From: Aurantiacibacter xanthus
Lineage (GTDB): Bacteria > Pseudomonadota > Alphaproteobacteria > Sphingomonadales > Sphingomonadaceae
Assembly (NCBI RefSeq): GCF_003584015.1
Contig: NZ_QXFM01000027.1
Coordinates: 1 to 40,554 of the forward strand
Direction: 5' to 3'
Length of the DNA stretch: 40,554 nucleotides
Part shown: positions 34,721 to 40,554 of the stretch, one piece after another
Layout: the number at the start of each line of letters is the position of its first letter
Numbering within the stretch: position 1 is the first letter of the stretch
The notes under the pieces: model-generated
Seen by the model: the letters and a program-made list of their open reading frames with translations, nothing else
Told to the model about the DNA's origin: nothing
Database searches by the model: none
Translations under genes and position numbers: made by a program

Positions 34721-35629
34721 ATGTCGCCTGCGATGCCGCAGGATTCCCATTCCGCTCCCACCCCCGAGCAGTTGGTCGCCGATCTGGTGCTGCTGCTCAA
34801 CCTCGAAACTCGCGGTGGCGATCGCTGGATCGGCCGTCGGCGCGAACTGGGGACGGGCCGGGTGTTCGGCGGGCAGGCCATCGCCCAGGCCCTGACCGCG
34901 GCACGCCGCACGATCGAGGAGGACCGCGAGGTCCACTCGCTCCACGCCTATTTCCTGCGCCCCGGCAGCGACGATCTGCCAATCGAATACCGGGTGAAGC
35001 GCGATTTTGACGGGCGCAGCTTTTCCAATCGCCGGGTCGTGGCAAGCCAGGATGGCGTGGCTATTCTCAACCTCGTCGCCTCGTTCCAGCGGCCGGTCAC
35101 GGGTGCGAGCCACCAGTTCAGCAAGATGCCGGACGTGCCTCCGCCCGAAGAGCTGGTGTCCGATGCCAAGCTCGGCCGCGCCGCCGCCGAGCAGATGCCG
35201 GATTCGACGCTCAAGACGCTGCTGATGCGTCCGCAGCCGATCGATCTGCGCTCGGTCGAGCCGCGCGACTGGATGAACCCGCAACCGCGGGAGCCGAAAT
35301 CGCACGTGTGGTTCCGCGTGGTGGCACCGCTGCCGCCGGTCGCCGCGCTGCACCGGGCGGTGCTCGCCTTCGTGTCGGACTTCCAGCTGCTCGCAACGGC
35401 GCTCCAGCCGCACGGGAAGAGCTTTCTGCGCAACGAGGTGAAGGGTGCCAGCCTCGACCACGCACTGTGGTTCCACGACGACTTCGCGGTCGACGAATGG
35501 CTGCTCTATGTCACCGAGAGCCCGTGGTCGGGCAACGGGCGCGGGTTTGGCCGGGGCGAGGTGTTCACCCGCGATGGCCGGCTGGTGGCGAGCGTGGCGC
35601 AAGAGGGCATGTTGCGCCTGCTCGACTGA
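34721..35629 (+). CDS. tesB: Acyl-CoA thioesterase II (TesB family)
   Basis: 302-residue double-hotdog thioesterase that hydrolyses acyl-CoA to free acid and CoA. Signature parts are RVFGGQAIAQALTAA near residues 47-61, SLHAYFLRPG near 73-82, RDFDGRSFSNRRVVASQDG, and FVSDFQLLATAL with the catalytic Asp, then SLDHALWFHDDF and the C-terminal GRGEVFTRDGRLVASVAQEG with the catalytic Gln. I chose ATG 34721, with AAGG just before it; ATG 34733 is possible. It is probably the third gene of the unit starting at 32677 and converges with the stress-protein gene. Confidence 0.9.
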   Translation: MSPAMPQDSHSAPTPEQLVADLVLLLNLETRGGDRWIGRRRELGTGRVFGGQAIAQALTAARRTIEEDREVHSLHAYFLRPGSDDLPIEYRVKRDFDGRSFSNRRVVASQDGVAILNLVASFQRPVTGASHQFSKMPDVPPPEELVSDAKLGRAAAEQMPDSTLKTLLMRPQPIDLRSVEPRDWMNPQPREPKSHVWFRVVAPLPPVAALHRAVLAFVSDFQLLATALQPHGKSFLRNEVKGASLDHALWFHDDFAVDEWLLYVTESPWSGNGRGFGRGEVFTRDGRLVASVAQEGMLRLLD

Positions 35630-35647
35630 GCGCGCCCCGGTGCCCTC

Positions 35648-36463
35648 CTAGTGGGCCAGCAGCAGCGGCAGCCTCGGATCGCGCAGCATGCCGGCCGTGA
35701 CCCCGCCAAACAGCGTCTCGAACAGGCGCGGCTTGCCATAGGCGCCCATCGCCACAAGCCCGGCCCCGCGTGCGCGGGCGACCTCGTTCAGCACCTCGGC
35801 CACCTTGTGCTGGCCCTGCGGCACCTCGACCACTTCGCAATTCACGCCATGCCGGTCGAGATAGCGCGCGCCTGCCAGAGCCGGAAGCTCTCCGCTCTGC
35901 TCGTCCTCGGACGATGTCACCGACACCAGCGTGACCGAAGGCGCGGCCTTGAGCAGCGGCAGCGCGGCCTTGAGCGCGCGCGAGGCTTCAAGCGAACCGT
36001 TCCAGGCCACCACCACCGGCGCGCCCGGCACCATCGCCCTGCCCTCATCGGGAACGACCAGAATCGGCGCCCGGCAATGCACCGCAAGCAGCCCGGCCAG
36101 CGGCGAGGGCCCCACCGTTTCGCCATCGATCGGGCCGGTGCCGATGATCGCCAGATCGGCCAGCGCCGCATATTCGAGCAGGCTCGCCTCGGCGATCCCG
36201 ACCGTATCGACCCAATCCCACCGCACGTCTTCCGCCTCCAGCCGCGGCTCGATCTGCTGGCGGAATTCTGCGGCCTGTTCGCGCACGTAGGTGGCGGTCT
36301 CGGCAGCGAAAATGCCAAAAGCATCGCCCGGCAGGGCAACGTTGAAGGCAACCGGCTGCAACACGGTGAGATGCGCATCGAAAGCCCGCGCAAGATCGAG
36401 CGCGACCTGCAAACGGGCCTCGAAACCGGAATCGTTGTGAGCATGAAGCAGCAGCGAACGCAT
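35648..36463 (-). CDS. Universal stress protein with two UspA domains
   Basis: 271-residue protein with tandem UspA folds. The first domain (about 1-140) contains LAIIGTGPIDG. The second (about 145-271) contains GAPVVVAWNGSLEASRAL and the ATP-binding loop VAMGAYGKPRLFETLFGG, where the family pattern is GxxG(9x)G(S/T). Such proteins help cells survive starvation and oxidative stress by unknown means. ATG 36463 was chosen over the more upstream ATG 36487 because an AAGGAG ribosome site sits nine bases before it. It shares the strand with uvrC but has its own gap of 68 bases. Confidence 0.9.
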   Translation of the reverse strand: MRSLLLHAHNDSGFEARLQVALDLARAFDAHLTVLQPVAFNVALPGDAFGIFAAETATYVREQAAEFRQQIEPRLEAEDVRWDWVDTVGIAEASLLEYAALADLAIIGTGPIDGETVGPSPLAGLLAVHCRAPILVVPDEGRAMVPGAPVVVAWNGSLEASRALKAALPLLKAAPSVTLVSVTSSEDEQSGELPALAGARYLDRHGVNCEVVEVPQGQHKVAEVLNEVARARGAGLVAMGAYGKPRLFETLFGGVTAGMLRDPRLPLLLAH

Positions 36464-36472
36464 GGGGCTATT

Positions 36473-36478
36473 CTCCTT
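36473..36478 (-). promoter_or_regulatory. Ribosome-binding site of the universal stress protein gene
   Basis: The sequence AAGGAG on the minus strand ends nine bases before ATG 36463. It decides the start, because it would lie inside the coding region if ATG 36487 were used. Confidence 0.7.
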
Positions 36479-36531
36479 TACCGTCACTTGTGTCGGGTCT
36501 GGCGCTGCCCGACCTTGACCTTGCGCAACGA

Positions 36532-38472
36532 TTAGCCGCCGGCATGATAAAAGTCATAGATCTTGCGCGCAACGCTTGCGCTGACGCCGGGCGCGCGTTT
36601 GAGATCGTCGAGCGCCGCCGCGCGGACCTTGCTGGCGGTGCCGAAATGCAGCAGCAGCGCGCGCTTGCGGGCCGGACCGATGCCGGGAATTTCGTCGAGC
36701 GGTGAGGCCGAGATGGCGCGGCTGCGCTTGTCGCGGTGCGCGCCGATCACATAGCGGTGGACCTCGTCGCGCAGCCGCTGGAGATGGAACAGCACCGGCG
36801 AATTGACCGGCAGCATCTTCTCGCGCCCGTCAGGGAAGTGGAACACCTCGCGCCCCTCGCGCCCGTGGTGCGGCCCCTTGGCGATGGCGATGAGGTTCAC
36901 GTCCTCCACGCCCAGTTCCTCCAGCGCATCGCGCACCGCGCTCATCTGGCCCTTGCCGCCGTCGATCAGCACGAGATCGGGCCACATGCCGCCTTCGCGG
37001 TCGGGGTCTTCCTGCATGGCGCGACCGAAGCGGCGGGTCATCACCTCGCGCATCATGGCAAAGTCGTCGTTCGACTGCGCCTCGCGGATGTTGAACTTGC
37101 GGTACTGGTTCTTGAGGAACCCCTCGGGGCCCGCAACGATCATCGCCCCGACCGCCTTGGTGCCCTGAATATGGCTGTTATCGTAAACCTCGACCCGCTG
37201 CGGCACCTCGGCCAGTTCGAGGAACTCGGCCATTTCGCGCTGGATTTTCGCCTGGGTGCCGGTCTCGGCCAGCCGCCGGTCGAGCGCTTCGACCGCGTTG
37301 CGGGTGGCCTGCTCCATCAGGCGGCGACGGTCGCCGCGCTGGGGGACCGAAATCTCGACCTTTTTGCCCGCCAGTGCCGCGAAGGCCTCCTCCAGCAGGG
37401 CACGTTCGGGCAGTTCGCGGTCGACCAGAATGGTGGGCGGCGGCGGCACCTCCTCGTAGAACTGCGCCAGCACGCGGGCGAGCACCTCGGCCTCGTCGAC
37501 CTCGGCGATATGGCGCGGGAAGAAGGCGCGGTGGCCCCAGTTCTGCCCGCCGCGCACGAAGAAGCCCTGTACCGCGATCTGTCCGCCCTTGGAGGCCAGC
37601 GCGAAGACATCGGCATCGCCCACCCCTTGCGCGTTGACCGCCTGCGAGCCCTGAATGAAGGTCGCCGCGCGCAGCCGGTCGCGCAGCAGGGCGGCGGTCT
37701 CGAAGTCGAGCTTTTCCGCAGCCTCGGCCATCTGCGCCTCGATCCGCGCCTGCACGGCGGAGGACTTGCCGCCCAGAAAGTCCTTCGCCTCGCGCACCAG
37801 CTCGGCATAGCCCGCCTCGTCGATCCGCCCCACGCAGGGGGCCGAGCAACGCTTGATCTGGTAAAGCAGGCAAGGCCGGTCGCGGCGGGAGAAGAAACTG
37901 TCGGTGCAGCTCCTCAGAAGAAACAGTTTTTGCAGCGCGTTGATCGTGGTGTTGACCGAGCCGGCGCTGGCGAAGGGGCCGAAGTAGCTGCCCTTGTGCC
38001 GCCGTGCGCCGCGGTGCTTCATGATGCGCGGATAGTCGTGCCCCTCGCGCAGCAGGATGAAAGGGAAGCTCTTGTCATCGCGCAGCAGCACGTTGAACGG
38101 CGGGCGGAAGCGCTTGATGAACTGCGCTTCGAGCAGCAGCGCCTCGGCCTCGGAGTTGGTGGTGACGATCTCCATCGCGCGGGTTTGCGAGATCATCCGC
38201 TGGAGCCGGTTGGTCAGGCCCTTCAGTTGCAGATAGTTCGCCACCCGCGCCTTGAGACTGCGCGCCTTGCCGACATAGAGCACCTCGCCCTTGGCATCGA
38301 GCATCCGGTACACACCAGGTTTGGGTTTGAGCGTGCGCTGCACCTCGCGGATAGCGGCCAGCCCCGCTTCGAGATCGGGCTGCGCGCCCTTCACCGTGGC
38401 GGCGGCGCGTTCCTCGTTGAAACGGCCTGCGCCACGCGGATCGTGGGGGCTTCCTGCTTCGCTGCGGCTCAT
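36532..38472 (-). CDS. uvrC: Excinuclease ABC subunit UvrC
   Basis: 646-residue dual endonuclease of nucleotide excision repair, making both cuts around lesions found by UvrAB. In order: GIY-YIG nuclease domain (PGVYRMLDAKGEVLYVGKA), a four-cysteine set in LLRSCTDSFFSRRDRPC and KRCSAPC that matches the Fe-S site known for UvrC, a UVR domain (AEKLDFETAALLRDRLRA) for UvrB binding, the RNase H-like nuclease (EVYDNSHIQG, DLVLIDGGKGQ), and C-terminal helix-hairpin-helix motifs. I used ATG 38472; an in-frame GTG lies at 38517. It diverges from the flavoprotein gene, 64 bases away. Confidence 0.96.
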   Translation of the reverse strand: MSRSEAGSPHDPRGAGRFNEERAAATVKGAQPDLEAGLAAIREVQRTLKPKPGVYRMLDAKGEVLYVGKARSLKARVANYLQLKGLTNRLQRMISQTRAMEIVTTNSEAEALLLEAQFIKRFRPPFNVLLRDDKSFPFILLREGHDYPRIMKHRGARRHKGSYFGPFASAGSVNTTINALQKLFLLRSCTDSFFSRRDRPCLLYQIKRCSAPCVGRIDEAGYAELVREAKDFLGGKSSAVQARIEAQMAEAAEKLDFETAALLRDRLRAATFIQGSQAVNAQGVGDADVFALASKGGQIAVQGFFVRGGQNWGHRAFFPRHIAEVDEAEVLARVLAQFYEEVPPPPTILVDRELPERALLEEAFAALAGKKVEISVPQRGDRRRLMEQATRNAVEALDRRLAETGTQAKIQREMAEFLELAEVPQRVEVYDNSHIQGTKAVGAMIVAGPEGFLKNQYRKFNIREAQSNDDFAMMREVMTRRFGRAMQEDPDREGGMWPDLVLIDGGKGQMSAVRDALEELGVEDVNLIAIAKGPHHGREGREVFHFPDGREKMLPVNSPVLFHLQRLRDEVHRYVIGAHRDKRSRAISASPLDEIPGIGPARKRALLLHFGTASKVRAAALDDLKRAPGVSASVARKIYDFYHAGG

Positions 38473-38536
38473 GGGGACCAGATAGGCAGGCGCAGCGCCC
38501 TTGCCAATCGGACGCACGGCGCTAACCCCCGGCGCG

Positions 38537-39781
38537 ATGGAGCACTACGATGTAATCATACTGGGTGGCGGCGCGGCGGGCCTGTTCTGCGCCGGGCTGG
38601 CCGGGCAACGGGGCATGCGTGTCTGCGTGCTCGAAAAGGCCAGCGAGCCGGGCAAGAAGATTCTGATCTCGGGCGGCGGGCGGTGCAATTTCACCAACAT
38701 CGGCGCCGGCCCTGCCAACTACCTCTCGACCAATCGCCACTTCGCCAAGAGCGCGCTGGCCCGCTATACCCCGCGCGACTTTCTCGATCTGGTTGAGAGC
38801 TACGGCATCGCCTGGCACGAGAAGACGCTCGGCCAGCTCTTTTGCGACGGCTCGGCGCGGCAGATCGTCGATATGCTGCTCGCCGAATGCGCGAAAGGCG
38901 ATGTGGTGGTGAAGTGCGGGCAGGAGGTGCGCGAAGTCCTCCGTTCGTCTCGAGCGCAGTCGAGAGACGAGAGCGCCGGGTCTCTCGACTGCGCTCGAGA
39001 CGAACGGGGTGAGGCTTTTGAAGTTCGCACAGGGGACGGCTCTTTCACCGCGCAAAGCCTCGTGATCGCCACCGGCGGGCCGTCGATCCCGAAGATGGGC
39101 GCTTCGGGCTTTGCCTATGATCTGGCGCGGCAGTTCGGCCTCAAGGTGGTCGAGCCGCGCCCGGCCCTCGTGCCGCTGACGCTGGGCGGAGACGACCTGC
39201 TGTTCCGCGAATTGTCGGGCGTGTCCGCTCCGGTAGAAGCCACTTGCGAGAAGGCCGCGTTCCGCGAGGCGGCGCTGTTCACGCACCGGGGGCTTTCCGG
39301 ACCGGCGATCCTGCAGGTCAGCTCCTACTGGTATCCGGGCAAGCCCATCGCCATCGACTTCTTGCCTGACCTGCCGCGCGGCTGGCTCACCGAGGCCAAG
39401 CGCGCTGAACCGAGCCTGACCTTCGCCGCGCTGCTGCGACACCACCTGCCTGCCCGTCTCGCCGATGCGCTGGGCGAAAAGCTCGCGCTGGCGGGCGATC
39501 TCGGCAATCTGCCCGACCGCAAGCTGGCCGAAGCCGAAACGCGGCTGGCGCGCTGGACCTTCCACCCCAATGGCAGCGAGGGTTTCGCCAAGGCCGAGGT
39601 GACGGTCGGCGGCATTTCCACCGCCGAACTGTCGAGCCAGTCGATGGAGGCAAAGACAGTGCCCGGCCTCTATGCCATCGGCGAGGCGGTCGATGTGACC
39701 GGCTGGCTCGGCGGCTACAACTTCCAGTGGGCCTGGGCCAGCGCCCACGCGGCGGCGCTCAACCTACCCCGTTCGTCCTGA
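38537..39781 (+). CDS. HI0933/YhiN-type FAD-dependent oxidoreductase carrying an in-frame repeat insertion
   Basis: 414-residue flavoprotein. The FAD-binding GGGAAGLFCAGLAGQRG is at residues 9-25, followed by EKASEPGKKILISGGGRCNF, a family signature, ATGGPSIPKMGASG, and the C-terminal GEAVDVTGWLGGYNFQWAWASA that closes the FAD site. Relatives are usually about 390-400 residues. The excess is explained by residues about 136-158 (SSRAQSRDESAGSLDCARDE within), encoded by a perfect palindrome at 38941-39007. The stop codon itself lies inside another palindrome (39767-39888), so the last residues LPRSS come from repeat DNA. The physiological role is unknown. Confidence 0.9.
   Translation: MEHYDVIILGGGAAGLFCAGLAGQRGMRVCVLEKASEPGKKILISGGGRCNFTNIGAGPANYLSTNRHFAKSALARYTPRDFLDLVESYGIAWHEKTLGQLFCDGSARQIVDMLLAECAKGDVVVKCGQEVREVLRSSRAQSRDESAGSLDCARDERGEAFEVRTGDGSFTAQSLVIATGGPSIPKMGASGFAYDLARQFGLKVVEPRPALVPLTLGGDDLLFRELSGVSAPVEATCEKAAFREAALFTHRGLSGPAILQVSSYWYPGKPIAIDFLPDLPRGWLTEAKRAEPSLTFAALLRHHLPARLADALGEKLALAGDLGNLPDRKLAEAETRLARWTFHPNGSEGFAKAEVTVGGISTAELSSQSMEAKTVPGLYAIGEAVDVTGWLGGYNFQWAWASAHAAALNLPRSS
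38941..39007. repeat. Perfect 27-bp inverted repeat inside the flavoprotein gene
   Basis: Arm 38941-38967 begins CCGTTCGTCTCGAGCGCAG and arm 38981-39007 is its exact reverse complement, with a 13-base loop. The element keeps the reading frame open and adds a peptide of about 22 residues between EVREVL and GEAFEV. The same arms, read on the other strand, encode the same SSRAQSRD and LDCARDER peptides. Confidence 0.95.
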
Positions 39782-39888
39782 GGAGGGCACGAAGCCGTAG
39801 GCTGAGCGCCCGTCTCGAAGGACAGGCCCAAGTGGTTCGAGACAGGTGCTCGGTCTTCGACCTCGTCCCCTCCTCACCACGAACGGGG
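39767..39888. repeat. Long imperfect palindrome between flavoprotein and TonB-receptor genes
   Basis: The outer arms start CCCCGTTCGTCCTGAGGAGG (from 39768) and end CCTCCTCACCACGAACGGGG (to 39888), with inner TCTCGAA/TTCGAGA pairing. The whole 120 bases could form one hairpin. It contains the flavoprotein stop codon and separates convergent genes, so it may serve as a terminator in both directions. Confidence 0.8.
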
Positions 39889-39901
39889 GTTCTGCCATCA
39901 A

Positions 39902-40554
39902 TCAGAACAGCTTGCGGAACTCCACCTCGAACCGCCGCCCCACCGGATCGACCAGCAGCGGCTGATAGCGCAGCGGCACCGTGCCGTTGCTGTCGGTCAC
40001 GCGCTGGCGGGCATCGAACACGTTATCCATCCCGATGCCGATCCGCGTCTTTTCGAGGAACGGCACGGCGGCGACGAGCTTCTCCTGCGCGCCGAGATCG
40101 GCAAAGGCGCGGAAGTTGATCGTCAGCAGGTCGCTGAAATGGAGGTCCGTGCTGCCGGGCAGGCCGGAGCCATCAAGCCGCGTGGCGCTGGCATAGTTCC
40201 AGAAGGTGATCAGGCCGAAGCCCTTGTAGAACAGGCCCGAGCGCAGGTTGACCGTGTGTGCCGACTGCCCGCCGCCAGCAACCGCATCGCCGTCGAGCAG
40301 ATCGAGCACCGGCACACCCGGCGCGATCAGCACCGTGTTGGCGAGGTCGAACTGGTAGTTCAGGTTGAAGAACCAGCGCCCGCCGCCATCGCCGCCGCCT
40401 CGACGTCCAAAGCCCCGGAAGCCGCCGCCGCCGCTTGCCTGGCGCGCCGCCGGTTGGCCATCGCCGCTGCACATCCGCTCGCGCATCTGGGCGAAGCGCT
40501 CGGGATCGACCTTGCCGTCAGCCCCGGCGAGCCGCTGAAGCATCTGCGGCGGGA
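39902..40554 (-). CDS. TonB-dependent receptor, C-terminal part (5' end outside window)
   Basis: About 217 residues of the C-terminal beta-barrel; the frame continues past the window edge. Evidence for an outer-membrane barrel: alternating strands such as WFFNLNYQFDLAN, HTVNLRSGLFYKGFGLITFW and FSDLLTINFRAFADLG, a TonB-receptor-like GIGMDNVFDARQRV, and a terminal aromatic residue in RRFEVEFRKLF. Before these strands is a Gly/Arg-rich stretch (GGGGFRGFGRRGGGDGGG) and a segment GADGKVDPERFAQMRERMC. Such receptors import siderophores, vitamins, carbohydrates or peptides; the substrate cannot be told. It is convergent with the flavoprotein gene across the palindrome at 39767-39888. Confidence 0.85.
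   Translation of the reverse strand, partial: PPQMLQRLAGADGKVDPERFAQMRERMCSGDGQPAARQASGGGGFRGFGRRGGGDGGGRWFFNLNYQFDLANTVLIAPGVPVLDLLDGDAVAGGGQSAHTVNLRSGLFYKGFGLITFWNYASATRLDGSGLPGSTDLHFSDLLTINFRAFADLGAQEKLVAAVPFLEKTRIGIGMDNVFDARQRVTDSNGTVPLRYQPLLVDPVGRRFEVEFRKLF

Noticed and set aside
36736..38796. 686-codon open frame on the plus strand opposite uvrC
   Set aside because: It is the antisense shadow of uvrC; no start signal and no family similarity.
38800..39072. Minus-strand frame opposite the flavoprotein gene containing SSRAQSRD-type peptides
   Set aside because: The peptide appears on this strand only because the palindrome is symmetric; no other coding evidence.

Overview
The window is GC-rich chromosomal DNA from an alphaproteobacterium, most likely a member of the Sphingomonadales (Erythrobacteraceae-like). 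Reasons: the ChvI/ChvG - HprK - RapZ - EIIA - HPr gene order typical of Alphaproteobacteria; an UrcA-family protein and a TonB-dependent receptor of the kind abundant in sphingomonads; a CobS-type AAA ATPase; and intergenic palindromes containing CTGAGCTTGTCGAA and TCTCGACTGCGCTCGAGA, which I associate with that order. The genus is inference. No tRNA, rRNA, CRISPR array, transposase, phage gene or replication origin was seen, and no stretch longer than 300 bases lacks a gene.

Layout. 1-4784 (+): the end of response regulator ChvI, sensor kinase ChvG, short HPr kinase HprK, RapZ, mannose-type EIIA, HPr and a SpoU-type RNA methyltransferase, in a tightly packed run that couples envelope sensing to a regulatory PTS without a sugar permease. 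4841-7155 (-): RmuC and a lipoprotein. 7389-10585 (+): formate-tetrahydrofolate ligase, entericidin-like lipoprotein, a 17-cysteine copper-storage-type protein, a cold shock protein and a small helical protein. 10599-13695: peptide deformylase and RecR (-), then Fmt and TruA (+), a translation-initiation, tRNA and repair neighbourhood. 13846-17591: UrcA-family protein (+), PBP1A and CobS (-).

17652-25527 is the most accessory-looking part: an HxlR-type repressor diverging from a VOC protein, followed by four GST-family genes, a DUF1428 protein, an SRPBCC gene remnant, an aldo/keto reductase, a pirin and an FKBP isomerase, with a DnaJ-domain protein and BolA embedded. It looks like a detoxification or redox block that may have split a bolA/dnaJ/cobS neighbourhood. 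25629-29144: DUF2332 protein (-) and a hisG-hisD-nusB operon (+). 29357-32506: thiL and a K+-independent-type membrane pyrophosphatase. 32677-35629: a compact three-gene unit of a FemAB/GNAT-like acyltransferase, a JmjC-like cupin and a TesB-type thioesterase, which has no obvious described pathway. 35648-38472 (-): tandem universal stress protein and UvrC. 38537-39781 (+): a HI0933-type flavoprotein. 39902-end (-): the 3' part of a TonB-dependent receptor gene.

The most striking sequence feature is palindromic repeat DNA. Several long hairpins lie between genes (11241-11320, 11948-12038, 25539-25622, 29171-29266, 39767-39888). One perfect 27-bp inverted repeat (38941-39007) lies in frame inside the flavoprotein gene and adds a repeat-encoded peptide to an otherwise intact enzyme.
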